The notes below the pieces were generated by a model. It ran no database searches. It was given only the letters and a program-made list of their open reading frames with translations, and was not told the DNA's origin. Positions 8,991 to 18,508 of a stretch of DNA of 64,000 nt are shown here, piece after piece (the first letter of the stretch is position 1; every line of letters starts with the position of its first letter). This DNA is from Halorussus salinisoli. GTDB taxonomy: Archaea > Halobacteriota > Halobacteria > Halobacteriales > Haladaptataceae. A program made the translations under genes and the position numbers. The stretch spans positions 682,001 to 746,000 of the forward strand of contig SZNP01000004.1 in NCBI GenBank assembly GCA_005239435.1. The letters run 5' to 3'.

Positions 8991-9278
8991 ACTACCCCAC
9001 CCTACTCGCTCGCTTTCGCTCGTTTCTTGAGGGCGGGGCTTCCTGCTGCGCTACTCGGTCGCTCCGCTTCCTGCGTTGCTCCTTGAGGAAGGGGGCTTAC
9101 CGCCTGCAATTAGCTAATCGTCGCTCCGCTATCGGTTCCACTCCGTTACGCTTCGGACTCCGACAATTCCCGGCGTCCAGTGTGAGAATCCCCTCGCAAG
9201 GCCACATGAGCGGAGGGCAGCGAGTTACTGGTGGAACCCACACGACGGCCGTTCTGGGTGTGGGCTGACGACAGTAGC
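8991..9278 (-). pseudogene. 3' relic of an IS1341-type tnpB with its omega-RNA end
   Basis: On the minus strand the frame reads HVALRGDSHTGRRELSESEA, a stop (TAA), RSGTDSGATIS, a second stop (TAA), LQAVSPLPQGATQEAER, and finally GSPALKKRAKASE with the terminal TAG at about 9005. This is the characteristic C-terminal tail of haloarchaeal TnpB proteins, broken by two in-frame stops. It is followed by the hairpin-rich GC tail that makes the omega (reRNA) scaffold. The RuvC domain and zinc ribbon are gone. The element ends exactly at the cyclase stop codon. On the other side the adjoining permease gene is intact. A leftover guide RNA transcript is possible but untested. Confidence 0.75.
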
Positions 9279-10169
9279 CTACAGTTCCCGACTCGTCTCT
9301 CTGGGGTCGAGTGCGTCCCGTAGTCCCGCGCCGAGCAGATTGAAACCGAGCACCGTGAGTGCGAGCGCGATGCTGGGCCACAGCAACATCCACGGCGTCT
9401 GGAAGATGTGGATGCGGGCGATCGCGATCATTCGTCCCCACTCCGGTTTCGGGGGCTGGGCACCGAGACCGAGGAATGACAGCGCCGCGCCGGTCATGAT
9501 CGCGAACCCGATCCGGATGAATATCTCCACGAGCAGTGCCGAGGTGATGTTCGGCAGGATGATTCCGCCCCAGATGTACGGCCGCGACTCGTTTCTGGCG
9601 ACGGCGGCCGTGATGTACTCCTGATCTTTCACGTCCAGGGTAGCGCTTCTCGCCACCCGGGCAATCTTCGGGACGGTCGAAATCCCGATGGCGAGCGCGG
9701 CGTTCGTCGCGGTCGCCGAGAGCGTGACCAGAATGAGGAGTGCGAGGAGGAGCGCCGGGATGCTCAGCATCATGTCCATCACCCGCATGACGAATTCATC
9801 GACGTATCCGCCCTCGTATCCGGAACTGATGCCGATCGGAATGCCGATGCTCGCCCCGATCACAGTCGCCAGAATACCGATGTAGAGACTGGTCCGCCCG
9901 CCGTAGAGGACGCGCGAGAAGAGGTCCCGACCGAGGTGGTCGGTGCCTAGGAGATACGTAGACCCTGGCCCGACGAACCGGTCAATCAGGTGTTGTTCCG
10001 CAAACCCGTGCGGTGCGATGAATGGTGCGAAGACGAGCCCGACGAAGACGGGCGTCAGGAGGACGAGTCCGAGTTGTGCCGTCCGATTCGTGGCGACTGC
10101 CCTGGAGTTGCTGGCGACCTTGTCGATCAGCGACGGTTCCGCCTGAATCACGCTGTGATCGGTTGTCAT
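9279..10169 (-). CDS. ABC transporter permease, DppC type
   Basis: 296 residues, peptide/nickel-type inner membrane permease. A charged N-terminal segment and first membrane helix are followed by LLGTDHLGRDLFSRVLYGGRTS, the classic DppC motif, and five further helices. The EAA loop that contacts the ATPase is near ITAAVARNESRPYIWGGIILPN. It is last in the minus-strand group SBP-DppB-DppC (12827 to 9279). Its ATPase partner is probably the divergent fused protein at 13098. Substrates of this class are di- and oligopeptides or other small cationic or amide compounds. Confidence 0.92.
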   Translation of the reverse strand: MTTDHSVIQAEPSLIDKVASNSRAVATNRTAQLGLVLLTPVFVGLVFAPFIAPHGFAEQHLIDRFVGPGSTYLLGTDHLGRDLFSRVLYGGRTSLYIGILATVIGASIGIPIGISSGYEGGYVDEFVMRVMDMMLSIPALLLALLILVTLSATATNAALAIGISTVPKIARVARSATLDVKDQEYITAAVARNESRPYIWGGIILPNITSALLVEIFIRIGFAIMTGAALSFLGLGAQPPKPEWGRMIAIARIHIFQTPWMLLWPSIALALTVLGFNLLGAGLRDALDPRETSREL

Positions 10170-10187
10170 GGTTCCATTGTGTCGGTT

Positions 10188-11135
10188 TCACTCGTAGTCG
10201 ATGCGCGGATTGAGGTACGCATACAGGAGATCCGCGGCGAAGTTCGACAACGTGTAGACAATAGCGACGATGAGCATCGACATCTGGATCACCGGGAGGT
10301 CACGATGTCGAATCGAGTGGACGATCAATCTCCCGAGGCCGGGAAACGCGAAAATTTCCTCGATAACGACGATGCCGCCCATGAGGAAGCCGAGGTCCAG
10401 CGCCAACAGCGTGATCGTCGGTAACAGCGAATTCCGCAGGGCGTGTTTGCCGAGAACCGTCAGTTCCGACAACCCCTTGAGTCGTGCAGTCCGGACGTAA
10501 TCTGAGTGGAGCGTCTCGATCATCTCCACTCTGGTCAGACTCATCAGGTGCGCGGTCAGCAGGATCACGAGCGACAGTACTGGGAGCGCCATGTGTTGGA
10601 GCCACGGAACGACGCCCTCGCGTAGCGGTACGTATCCACCGGCCGGAAACACCGAGAGCATCGGTCCGCCGAACAACAGGAGTAGCATGGTGCCGCTGAC
10701 GTACGTCGGGATACTGATGCCGAGATACGACAACACGAGGACCAATCTGTCGGGGAGCGACCCGTGCGTGACCGCGCCCAGTATCCCGAAGGGGATAGAG
10801 ATGAGGACCACGGTCACCAGCGTCAACACCGCGAGCTGGAACGAGTGAATTGCTTTCGGTATCACTAGCTTGTCGACAGTTTCCCCGCCACGAAACGAGG
10901 TCCCCCAATCACCGGTCACGAACCCCGTGAGCCAGTCGACGTACTGGACGTACCACGGTCTGTTCAGTCCGAGCTGTTGTTCGAGGACCGCCATCCGCTC
11001 CGGCGTCGCGAACTTCCCGAGGATGAACTTAGCGGTGTTGCCCGGTAACATCTGGGTCAGCGCGAAGATGATGAACGAGAGGACCAGCAGGGTCACGAAT
11101 ATCGACCCGAGTCGCTTGATGATGTACTTTTTCAT
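10188..11135 (-). CDS. ABC transporter permease, DppB type
   Basis: 315-residue peptide-type permease of six membrane helices. The start MKKYIIKRLGSIFVTLLVLS, the segment LPGNTAKFILGKFATPERM and the loop LGLNRPWYVQY are standard for DppB. The EAA-like loop YVRTARLKGLSELTVLGKHALRN near residue 215 is the ATPase contact. It is followed after 18 bases by the DppC gene and preceded by the solute-binding protein, so the three are one transcript. It forms the heterodimeric channel with the 9279-10169 product. Confidence 0.93.
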   Translation of the reverse strand: MKKYIIKRLGSIFVTLLVLSFIIFALTQMLPGNTAKFILGKFATPERMAVLEQQLGLNRPWYVQYVDWLTGFVTGDWGTSFRGGETVDKLVIPKAIHSFQLAVLTLVTVVLISIPFGILGAVTHGSLPDRLVLVLSYLGISIPTYVSGTMLLLLFGGPMLSVFPAGGYVPLREGVVPWLQHMALPVLSLVILLTAHLMSLTRVEMIETLHSDYVRTARLKGLSELTVLGKHALRNSLLPTITLLALDLGFLMGGIVVIEEIFAFPGLGRLIVHSIRHRDLPVIQMSMLIVAIVYTLSNFAADLLYAYLNPRIDYE

Positions 11136-11168
11136 GGTGGAGAAACACCGTGTGTGGCGAGAGGGAAG

Positions 11169-12827
11169 TTACCGCATTTCCGTGTCCAGCCAGATTTCCT
11201 CCGCCCAGAGACGGAGCGTCAGTGGGAGGATTTCGTAGTTGTTGACCCAGTTACCGGCGGCTCCGAGGCGGTTCTCGTACATGACGACCATGTGCGGTCC
11301 CCTGTCCATCATCAACTGCTGGATCTCGTCGTACAGCTTCTGCCGTTTGGTGTCGTCCAGCGTTGCTCCGGCTTCAAGGATCAGCTCGTCCATCCTGTCG
11401 TTGTCCCAGGCGTTTTCGGTGTGCCACGGGCCTTCAGACCAGATGAGAAGCCGCAGGAAGTCGTCCACTGAGATGCGCATCTCGTACACGATCGTGGCCA
11501 TCGCCGATTGCCCCCAGTGATCGTTGATGTACGTCTCGTGGGTGATCTCCTGGAAGGGGAGTGTGATGTCGAGGTTCTCCTCGAGCTGTTGCTTGATTGT
11601 TAACCCCATCGGGACCCTGTAGGTCTGCTCGTTCGACGACCAGAACGTGATGCCGAACTCTTCCCCGAAGTCGGCCCCCAACAATCCGACTTCGTCCAGC
11701 AGACTTCGCGCCTGTTCCACGTCCTGCTGGCGGTCCAGGTCGGTGTACCAGTCGTAGACCGGACTGATGATGGAGTCCTGACCGACTGTTCCGTGCCCTT
11801 CCATGATGTTTTTGACGATCGGCTCGTAGTTCACGGCGAGCTTGAAGGCTTTCCGAACCCGCCAGTCGTCGAATGGTTCGTTCTTCGCTCTCAGGACAAC
11901 GCCCGCGAACGTCCCCGTCGGGACTTCCAGCGCGCTCAGCTGATCGTTGTTGGCGACCCGGGCGAATTGCGGGATGCCCAGGTTCTGGATGATGTCCACC
12001 TCCCTGTTGTCCAGCATGTTCACCGCGGTCGTCTCTTCGGCTACGATGTTCGTCTGCAGTGTGTCCACGTACGGGAGCTGATTGCCCTGTTCATCGGTCC
12101 GGTAGTAGTCGTCCGCGGCACTCATCTGGATGAACTCGTTTGAGGCGAACTCGTCGAGGACGAACGGCCCGCTACCGTAGACGGTGGTCTCTAAGGACTT
12201 GAAGTCGTTCTCCATGATCTCCTTCGGGGCGATGCTCCCGTAGGACTTGATGAGGAATCGTGGGAAGTCGGCCGTCGGTCGCTCGAGTTCGAATTCGACG
12301 GTCGTCGTGTCGACGGCGTTGACCGTATCGATCGGTCCGAGCGCACCTTGTCCGGGACTGCCCGTATCCTCGTCGTAGACCTTGTCGAAGGTCGCTTTCA
12401 CGTCCGCAGCAGTCACCTGCTTGCCGTTGTGGTTGAACGTGGCGTTGTCCCGGAGCGTGAACGTCCAGACATCGACGTTGTCGTTTGCCTCCCAGTCCGT
12501 CGCGAGATCCGGGTGCAGGTTTAGGTCGGCGTCCGTCTTCACGAGCGTCGAATAGAGCTTCGACGCCAACCGGGACATCGAAGCGCGAATCGTCATGTAC
12601 GGATTCAGCGCTTGGATCGTCTCGCGTTCCCGAATGACGAGATCCCCGCCGTGACGATCCTCTGCGGCCGTCGTCGTTTGCTGGCTTTTCCCTGCCGTAA
12701 CTGCGTCTCGTTGACCGCTCCCGACAGTCGCACCGGTGCTACCGCTTGCGATACCGACCCCAGCTCCGAGACCGATTATCTCGAGAAATCGACGGCGGTC
12801 GATGGTGTCTTTGTTAGGTTCTATCAT
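11169..12827 (-). CDS. Family 5 solute-binding protein with Tat signal, no lipobox
   Basis: 552-residue peptide-type extracytoplasmic binding protein (SBP_bac_5). The N-terminus has the twin-arginine motif DRRRFLEIIG at about residues 10-19, followed by a glycine/serine-rich hydrophobic stretch. No Cys follows, so there is no lipobox, unlike the two other binding proteins in this window. The mature part has YSTLVKTDADLNLHPDLATDW-like family motifs. It leads the operon with DppB and DppC, and shares a 270-base divergent region with the ATPase gene. How the protein stays at the cell surface is unclear; a retained signal anchor is possible. Confidence 0.92.
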   Translation of the reverse strand: MIEPNKDTIDRRRFLEIIGLGAGVGIASGSTGATVGSGQRDAVTAGKSQQTTTAAEDRHGGDLVIRERETIQALNPYMTIRASMSRLASKLYSTLVKTDADLNLHPDLATDWEANDNVDVWTFTLRDNATFNHNGKQVTAADVKATFDKVYDEDTGSPGQGALGPIDTVNAVDTTTVEFELERPTADFPRFLIKSYGSIAPKEIMENDFKSLETTVYGSGPFVLDEFASNEFIQMSAADDYYRTDEQGNQLPYVDTLQTNIVAEETTAVNMLDNREVDIIQNLGIPQFARVANNDQLSALEVPTGTFAGVVLRAKNEPFDDWRVRKAFKLAVNYEPIVKNIMEGHGTVGQDSIISPVYDWYTDLDRQQDVEQARSLLDEVGLLGADFGEEFGITFWSSNEQTYRVPMGLTIKQQLEENLDITLPFQEITHETYINDHWGQSAMATIVYEMRISVDDFLRLLIWSEGPWHTENAWDNDRMDELILEAGATLDDTKRQKLYDEIQQLMMDRGPHMVVMYENRLGAAGNWVNNYEILPLTLRLWAEEIWLDTEMR

Positions 12828-13065
12828 GGTATTTACTCTCAGGGTGAACAGATACCTCCTATCCCTTTAATTCTTCCGGGGATTTGAAGCTTGGCGCGCC
12901 GAACACCGGGCCGCAGAAACCAGACCGAGATCCGACCCCGACACCCTGTCGGTCGTCCGGGGGTGCTCGGCCACCGATCCACGGCCCAACATGGCGGAGA
13001 CGACCTTACAGACGAGGGACTGCTTTATTTCTGATATCGACGTCCGTCGGGCAAACCGACAGAAT

Positions 13066-13072
13066 CTTTATG
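13066..13072 (+). promoter_or_regulatory. TATA box for the fused ABC ATPase gene
   Basis: CTTTATG is centred about 28 bases upstream of ATG 13098 in the divergent region between the binding-protein gene and the ATPase gene, consistent with a leaderless start. Confidence 0.5.
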
Positions 13073-13097
13073 ACTGGGAGTTCCGATATAGTAGAGA

Positions 13098-15236
13098 ATG
13101 TCCAGTACCAAGACCGATGACGACGCGGACAGTTCCACGTCCGTTGCTACCAAGCCACTACTGGAGATAGAGTCACTCAGCGTGAGCTACTCAACGAAGG
13201 ACGGGGACGTGCAGGCCCTGCGCGATATCGATCTCCGGATCGACCCCGGACAGACTGTCGGCGTCGCTGGGGAAAGCGGGAGCGGCAAGAGCACGCTCGC
13301 TCTCGCGATCTTACAGTACCTCGGGGAGAACGGGCAGATCGTCAACGGTTCGGTTCGATTCAAGGACCACGACCTTCAGGACAGTTCGCCCAAGGAACTC
13401 AAACAGTTGCGGGGGAATCACATCGCTCATGTCCCTCAGGATCCAAAGACGGCCCTCAATCCGAGCCTCACCGTCGGCGAGCAGGTCCGGGAAACAATCG
13501 AGGTGCATCGCAACGTTACCAAGAAGGAAGCCACGGACCGCGTCCTCGAACTCTTCCAGCAGGTCGAAATCGCCGATTCGGAGCACGTTTTGGGCAAGTA
13601 TCCCCACGAGCTCTCCGGCGGCCAACAACAGCGCGTCCTCCTCGCGATGGCACTGTCCTGCGATCCCGAACTCCTCATCCTCGACGAACCCACCACGGGG
13701 CTCGACGTGACGACGCAGGCCAAGATACTCGACCTGATCAAGGACCTCGAAGAGTCACGAGACAGTTCGACGTTACTCATCACGCACGACATCAGCGTCC
13801 TTGCGCAAACGTCCGACGACCTTGTTATCCTGTACGCCGGCGAGATCATGGAGCGAGGCCGGGTCACGGACGTACTGAAAGACCCGGCTCATCCGTACAC
13901 GCAAGGGCTGTTGGCCGCACTTCCAAGGATCGGCGAGGAGCAGGACCTGAGTGCCATGCCCGGTCGGGTTCCGGACCTCGACAGGATTCCCACGGGTTGT
14001 ATATTCGCAGACCGGTGTGAATTCGACGAGGAGGCCTGTCGCGAAGCGCCGATCGAGGAAGAAGATGTACCCGGCGAGACGGACCATCGATCCCGCTGTC
14101 GCCGGATCGAGACAGTGCTGAGTGATCGCCTGACGGAGCGATCCGCGACAGCGACCCGAAGTGGCCGACAGGTGTCGTCCGCGGCCGAGACCGAGCGCGA
14201 GACGCTCGTCGAAGCCAGCGAGGTGCAGAAGTACTTCGGGTCAGCGTCGTTCTTCGACCGGTGGTTCGAGAGCAATCCACCGGTCAAGGCCGTCGACGGC
14301 GTCGACCTCTCAATCAAAGAGGGTGAAACCCTGGGGCTGGTCGGCGAGAGCGGAAGCGGAAAGAGTACGCTCGGCGAACTGTTGCTCCGACTGCTGGCCG
14401 TCGACGACGGGACGATCACGTACCGCGATCACGACATCACTTCGCTGGACGGGAATGACATCGCGGACTTCCGATCCAACACCGGCGTCGTCTTTCAGAA
14501 CCCGCACGCGAGCCTGAACCCCCAGAAGACGGTGGTCGAGATCCTCGAACGACCGCTGAAGCAGTTCACCGACATGGACGCAGAGGGTCGGCGCCAGCGA
14601 GTGGCAGAACTCCTCGGTCAGGTCAATCTCGACACGAGTTACGTCGGTCGGTATCCCCACGAACTGTCGGGCGGGGAGAAACAGCGGGTCGCAATCGCCC
14701 GAGCGTTCGCCTCGAATCCATCATTCGTCGTCCTCGACGAGCCGGTGTCGGCGCTCGACGTGAGTATCCAGGCCAACATCCTCGACCTCCTATCGGAACT
14801 CCAGGCGGAGTACGGGTCGTCGTACCTGTTCATCAGCCACGACCTGAGTGTCGTCAAGCACATCAGCGACCGCATCGCAGTGATGTATCTGGGCCACGTG
14901 ATGGAGGTTGGGCCGACCGGGGCCGTGTTCGAACCACCGTACCATCCCTACACAAGGGCACTGCTCTCAAGCGTCCCGCTGGCGGACCCGGAGGAGAAGC
15001 GGGAACCGATCCACCTCAGCGGGGACGTTCCGAACGCCCGTGATCCACCGAGTGGCTGTCCGTTCCACACACGGTGTCCGCAGTACATCGGAGACGTGTG
15101 CGAGGAGGAGTATCCGACGCTGGAGTCGAAGTCCGGAGATGAGACCCATCGGATTGCCTGCCATCACGACCCGTCGAGCCTCATGACGCCTATCGAGCGA
15201 ACGACCGATGGGACCGGAGATGCGTCCGACGAGTAG
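13098..15236 (+). CDS. Fused two-domain ABC ATPase (DppD-DppF type)
   Basis: 712 residues carrying two complete peptide-type ATPase domains in one chain. The first has Walker A GESGSGKST near residue 57, signature LSGGQQQR and Walker B LLILDEPTTGLD. The second starts near residue 375 with Walker A GESGSGKST, signature LSGGEKQR and FVVLDEPVSALDVS. Each ends with the cysteine-containing oligopeptide C-terminal motif (PTGCIFADRC and [12 protein letters not shown]). In bacteria DppD and DppF are usually separate; here they are joined by a short linker. It is divergent from the SBP-DppB-DppC operon and is most likely its energiser. Confidence 0.93.
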   Translation: MSSTKTDDDADSSTSVATKPLLEIESLSVSYSTKDGDVQALRDIDLRIDPGQTVGVAGESGSGKSTLALAILQYLGENGQIVNGSVRFKDHDLQDSSPKELKQLRGNHIAHVPQDPKTALNPSLTVGEQVRETIEVHRNVTKKEATDRVLELFQQVEIADSEHVLGKYPHELSGGQQQRVLLAMALSCDPELLILDEPTTGLDVTTQAKILDLIKDLEESRDSSTLLITHDISVLAQTSDDLVILYAGEIMERGRVTDVLKDPAHPYTQGLLAALPRIGEEQDLSAMPGRVPDLDRIPTGCIFADRCEFDEEACREAPIEEEDVPGETDHRSRCRRIETVLSDRLTERSATATRSGRQVSSAAETERETLVEASEVQKYFGSASFFDRWFESNPPVKAVDGVDLSIKEGETLGLVGESGSGKSTLGELLLRLLAVDDGTITYRDHDITSLDGNDIADFRSNTGVVFQNPHASLNPQKTVVEILERPLKQFTDMDAEGRRQRVAELLGQVNLDTSYVGRYPHELSGGEKQRVAIARAFASNPSFVVLDEPVSALDVSIQANILDLLSELQAEYGSSYLFISHDLSVVKHISDRIAVMYLGHVMEVGPTGAVFEPPYHPYTRALLSSVPLADPEEKREPIHLSGDVPNARDPPSGCPFHTRCPQYIGDVCEEEYPTLESKSGDETHRIACHHDPSSLMTPIERTTDGTGDASDE

Positions 15237-15390
15237 ACCCGCCGAGTCGACTTCCGTCCCGGTTGAACCCCGACCTCTCGAGTACTACGGTCCCCGTTGC
15301 TGAACCGGTAGCGCTCGACCGGCTTGCCGATCGAGTCGGTCACTTGGAGACGACCGGAACCGGATACGTTTTGCCGTCTTTCGAATACTG

Positions 15391-16872
15391 TCAACGTCGG
15401 TATCCGGACCGGTCGCTCGACACCGAGAACGGGTACTGGTCCGCCCACGGGTTGAGATATTCGAACGTCGCGCTGGTTGCGAGGACGGCTTCGTCGCCAT
15501 GTTGTGGGCCAACGATCTGCATCCCGACGGGGAGCCCGTCATCGGTGAATCCGGCCGGGATAGAAGCGACCGGATAGCCGATCATGTTGAAGGGGAACGT
15601 CAGGAACCAGCCGATGGACGGATCGATCTCGCGACCGTCTATCTCGGACGGGCCGGGCTTGTCCTTCCCGAAGGGCGGGGTTCCCAAGGTGGGCGCGACC
15701 AGGATATCGTGCGAGTCGAACACGCCTCGAACTGCGTCGTAGAATTCTGTTCGTTTAACGTTGGCCAATTTATACTCGGAGGCGGACATCTCCTGCCCGG
15801 ATTCGACAAGGTCCAGCAGTTCGTCGGGGAGATCCGCCCGATGGTCGAGGAGGTCGATGTCGTGCTCGCGCTCGACATGGGCCCGCAGTTCGGCCCAGTA
15901 CGGTCGTTTGAGGCGAATGTGCGTGTCCACGAGTTCGTCGAAGGTGAGATCCAATCCGAGGTCCACCGATTCGACTTCCGCGTCGGCTTCAGTGAACGTC
16001 TCCACCGCGTCGGAAACTATCTCGGACACCCGGTCGTCGATCGGAAACACATCGAGGTCCGGGCTGTACGCTATTTTCGTGTCAGGTATCGGCTGGTGCA
16101 TCGCGGAGAGGAACGCCGTCTCGTCGTCCGGAAGCGAGAAGGGGTCACGCCGGTCGGGACCGCTCATAACGTCGAGAAGCAACGCGGCGTCTCGGACCGT
16201 CCGTGCAATCGGGCCGATACTGTTGAACGGAGTCTGTGAAACGAACGCATTCGGCCGGTACGCATGGGGAACGCGACCGTGGGAAGGGTAGAACCCGTAC
16301 ACCCCGCAACACGAGGCAGGGATCCGAATGGACCCACCGACATCGGACCCCTGTGCCACAGGCGCCAGTCCGGCCGCGACCGCCGTCGCACTGCCCCCGG
16401 AGGACCCGCCGGCCGTTTTCGAGCTGTCAAACGGGGTCCCCGTCGCACCGAGGAGTCGGTTGTCCGTCGTTCCCTTGAAGCCGAACTCCGGCGTGTTGGT
16501 CTTCCCGATCACGATCGCGCCGGCGTCTTCGAGGCGTTCTACGAAGATTGCGTCCCGGTCGGGGACGAAGTCTTCGAGGGGCTTCGCCCCGAACGTATGT
16601 CTCACGCCCGCTTTGTACCCTAACAAGTCCTTTACGGCTACTGGAACACCGTGTAGCGGCCCCACCTCGTCTCCCGACTTCAGGGCGTCCTCGGCCTCTC
16701 CAGCCCGCTCTACCGCGTCTTCTTCGAGGACGGTGATGTAGGCGTTGAGCTCGTCGTTCCGTGCCCGAATCCGGTCGAGATATGCCTCGACGACTTCGAC
16801 TGGGGACAGAGTCCCCCGACGGATCTCCGTCCGTAGCTCCCAGACTGACAGTTGATGCGGCTCCCCGTTCAC
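15391..16872 (-). CDS. Amidase (amidase signature family)
   Basis: 493-residue amidase-signature enzyme hydrolysing a carboxylic amide to acid and ammonia. The Ser-cisSer-Lys triad is visible: Lys in GVPVAVKDLLGYK near residue 80, the cis-Ser in GGSSGGSATAVAAG near 155, and the nucleophile Ser in SDVGGSIRIPASCCG near 179. Length is normal. It runs divergently from a second amidase at 17068 with a 195-base shared upstream region. The genomic setting of importer, amidases and asparaginase points to use of amides as a nitrogen or carbon source; the substrate is not known. Confidence 0.92.
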   Translation of the reverse strand: MNGEPHQLSVWELRTEIRRGTLSPVEVVEAYLDRIRARNDELNAYITVLEEDAVERAGEAEDALKSGDEVGPLHGVPVAVKDLLGYKAGVRHTFGAKPLEDFVPDRDAIFVERLEDAGAIVIGKTNTPEFGFKGTTDNRLLGATGTPFDSSKTAGGSSGGSATAVAAGLAPVAQGSDVGGSIRIPASCCGVYGFYPSHGRVPHAYRPNAFVSQTPFNSIGPIARTVRDAALLLDVMSGPDRRDPFSLPDDETAFLSAMHQPIPDTKIAYSPDLDVFPIDDRVSEIVSDAVETFTEADAEVESVDLGLDLTFDELVDTHIRLKRPYWAELRAHVEREHDIDLLDHRADLPDELLDLVESGQEMSASEYKLANVKRTEFYDAVRGVFDSHDILVAPTLGTPPFGKDKPGPSEIDGREIDPSIGWFLTFPFNMIGYPVASIPAGFTDDGLPVGMQIVGPQHGDEAVLATSATFEYLNPWADQYPFSVSSDRSGYRR

Positions 16873-17067
16873 AATCGTACAAGGTGTTTACACGAACAAA
16901 AGTATACTGTCGAGATTCCGAGACCAATTGGAATGCGTCGAGTGGCTCAGCGGACTCTGCCCGACAACTGGCAGTGCAACCGAGACTGAATCCGTTCTCC
17001 CGTCGCCGGAACCTGCTCCCCCGCTCACCTCAACGCTTATTATTTGCCAGCCAGTCTCTCACAAGGG

Positions 17068-18360
17068 ATGATTCACGAGGCTTCGCTCGCGGAGATTGCC
17101 ACACAGCTTCGTCACGGACGACGAAACATCGACTCGTATCTCGACGATGTCCGTGACCGCGTAGACGCTGTCGACCCTCGGGTCCAAGCACTGGTGTCCG
17201 AGTCGGACCGCTGGAATCGGCTGGAGCGAGCGGTCGACGTACTTGAGGATAGCGTCGGGGATGTCACCACTCCGCCGCCGCTGTACGGCGTTCCGGTCGG
17301 TGTCAAGGACATCGTTCACGTCGACGGTCTCCCGACGCGGGCGGGTTCCGAGCTCCCGCCGGACGAACTCGCCGGCCCGGAGGCGACCGTCGTCACGCGG
17401 CTCCGGAACGTCGGCGCACTCGTCCTCGGGAAAACCGTCACGACCGAGTTCGCCTACTTCGAACCGGGCCCGACACGCAATCCGCACGCGCTCGATCACA
17501 CGCCGGGCGGGTCGTCGAGCGGGTCCGCGGCGGCCATCGCGACCGGCATGTGCCCGCTCGCGATTGGAACCGACACCGGTGGCTCCGTGATCCGGCCGGC
17601 GGCCTTCTGCGGTATCGTCGGTTTCAAGCCGACCCACGGTCGCATCCCTTTCGACGGCGTCATCCCGCTCTCCGCGTCCCTCGACCACATCGGCCTGTTC
17701 ACGCAGGACGTTCCGAGCATGCGTCTCGCGGCGTCCGTGCTCTGTGACGGGTGGTCGTACCATCCCGATCCGGCCGACACCCCGATGCTCGGTATCCCCG
17801 ACGGCCCGTACCTCGAGCGAGCGTCCAGCGAGGGGCTGGATGCCTTCGAAGCGGCCGTCGAGCGACTCGCGGAAGCCGGCTACGAGATTGAACGAGTGCA
17901 GGCGCTCGCGGACATCGAGACGGTGTACGACCGTCACGAGACCATTGAGGCCTGCGAGGCGGCCCTGGATCACCACAACTGGTTTGAGGCGTACGGCGAC
18001 CGCTACAGCGAGTCCATGGCCGCACTGCTCCGCAAGGGACGGCGACTGCGAATCGAAGACCTGGCCAAGTCACGCGCCGGTCGCGACGCCTTTCAGGAGC
18101 GACTCGAGTCGCGACTGACAGCCGAGGGCATCGAATGCTGGATCACCCCCGCCGCGCCTGGTCCAGCGCCGGCCGGACTCGACACCACCGGTGACCCATC
18201 GATGACCCGACCGTGGACCCACGCGAGACTCCCGACGGTTACGCTCCCCGCCGGACGATGCGACGGTCTTCCCGTCGGCATGCAGTGCATTACAGCCGCC
18301 GGGCAGGACGAACAGCTACTCGCGTGGGCCGAGGACGTGGCCGCAGTAGTGGCTGAGTAG
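17068..18360 (+). CDS. Amidase (amidase signature family), second copy
   Basis: 430-residue amidase-signature enzyme, clearly a different subfamily from its divergent neighbour. The catalytic Lys is in GVPVGVKDIVHVDG, the cis-Ser in GGSSSGSAAAIATGM and the nucleophile Ser in GTDTGGSVIRPAAFCG. The last motif has VIRPA in place of the common IRIPA, a mild deviation around the substrate pocket. I start at ATG 17068 (MIHEASLAEI), not at the in-frame TTG at 17044; a T/A-rich ATTATTTG lies about 27 bases upstream. It may hydrolyse amides delivered by the adjacent importer. Confidence 0.9.
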   Translation: MIHEASLAEIATQLRHGRRNIDSYLDDVRDRVDAVDPRVQALVSESDRWNRLERAVDVLEDSVGDVTTPPPLYGVPVGVKDIVHVDGLPTRAGSELPPDELAGPEATVVTRLRNVGALVLGKTVTTEFAYFEPGPTRNPHALDHTPGGSSSGSAAAIATGMCPLAIGTDTGGSVIRPAAFCGIVGFKPTHGRIPFDGVIPLSASLDHIGLFTQDVPSMRLAASVLCDGWSYHPDPADTPMLGIPDGPYLERASSEGLDAFEAAVERLAEAGYEIERVQALADIETVYDRHETIEACEAALDHHNWFEAYGDRYSESMAALLRKGRRLRIEDLAKSRAGRDAFQERLESRLTAEGIECWITPAAPGPAPAGLDTTGDPSMTRPWTHARLPTVTLPAGRCDGLPVGMQCITAAGQDEQLLAWAEDVAAVVAE

Positions 18361-18508
18361 GCCCGAACCCCGATTCACGGCGGTAGTTCGTCTCGGCCAC
18401 CTTCCGACGGAGGTGCGAAAGCGGCCGCCGAGACGGGCCCGGGGCGTACCGAGTCCGCCGCTCGGTGCCGGAGTGACGGTACAGACACGCCTGCCGACGG
18501 CCCGTGCG

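Noticed and set aside
17044..17067. Longer start for the second amidase
   Set aside because: It would begin at a TTG; ATG 17068 fits the family N-terminus and the upstream AT-rich box.
15391..18360. The amidases as GatA subunits of tRNA amidotransferase
   Set aside because: No gatB or gatC is adjacent, the copies are divergent stand-alone genes, and the setting is catabolic.
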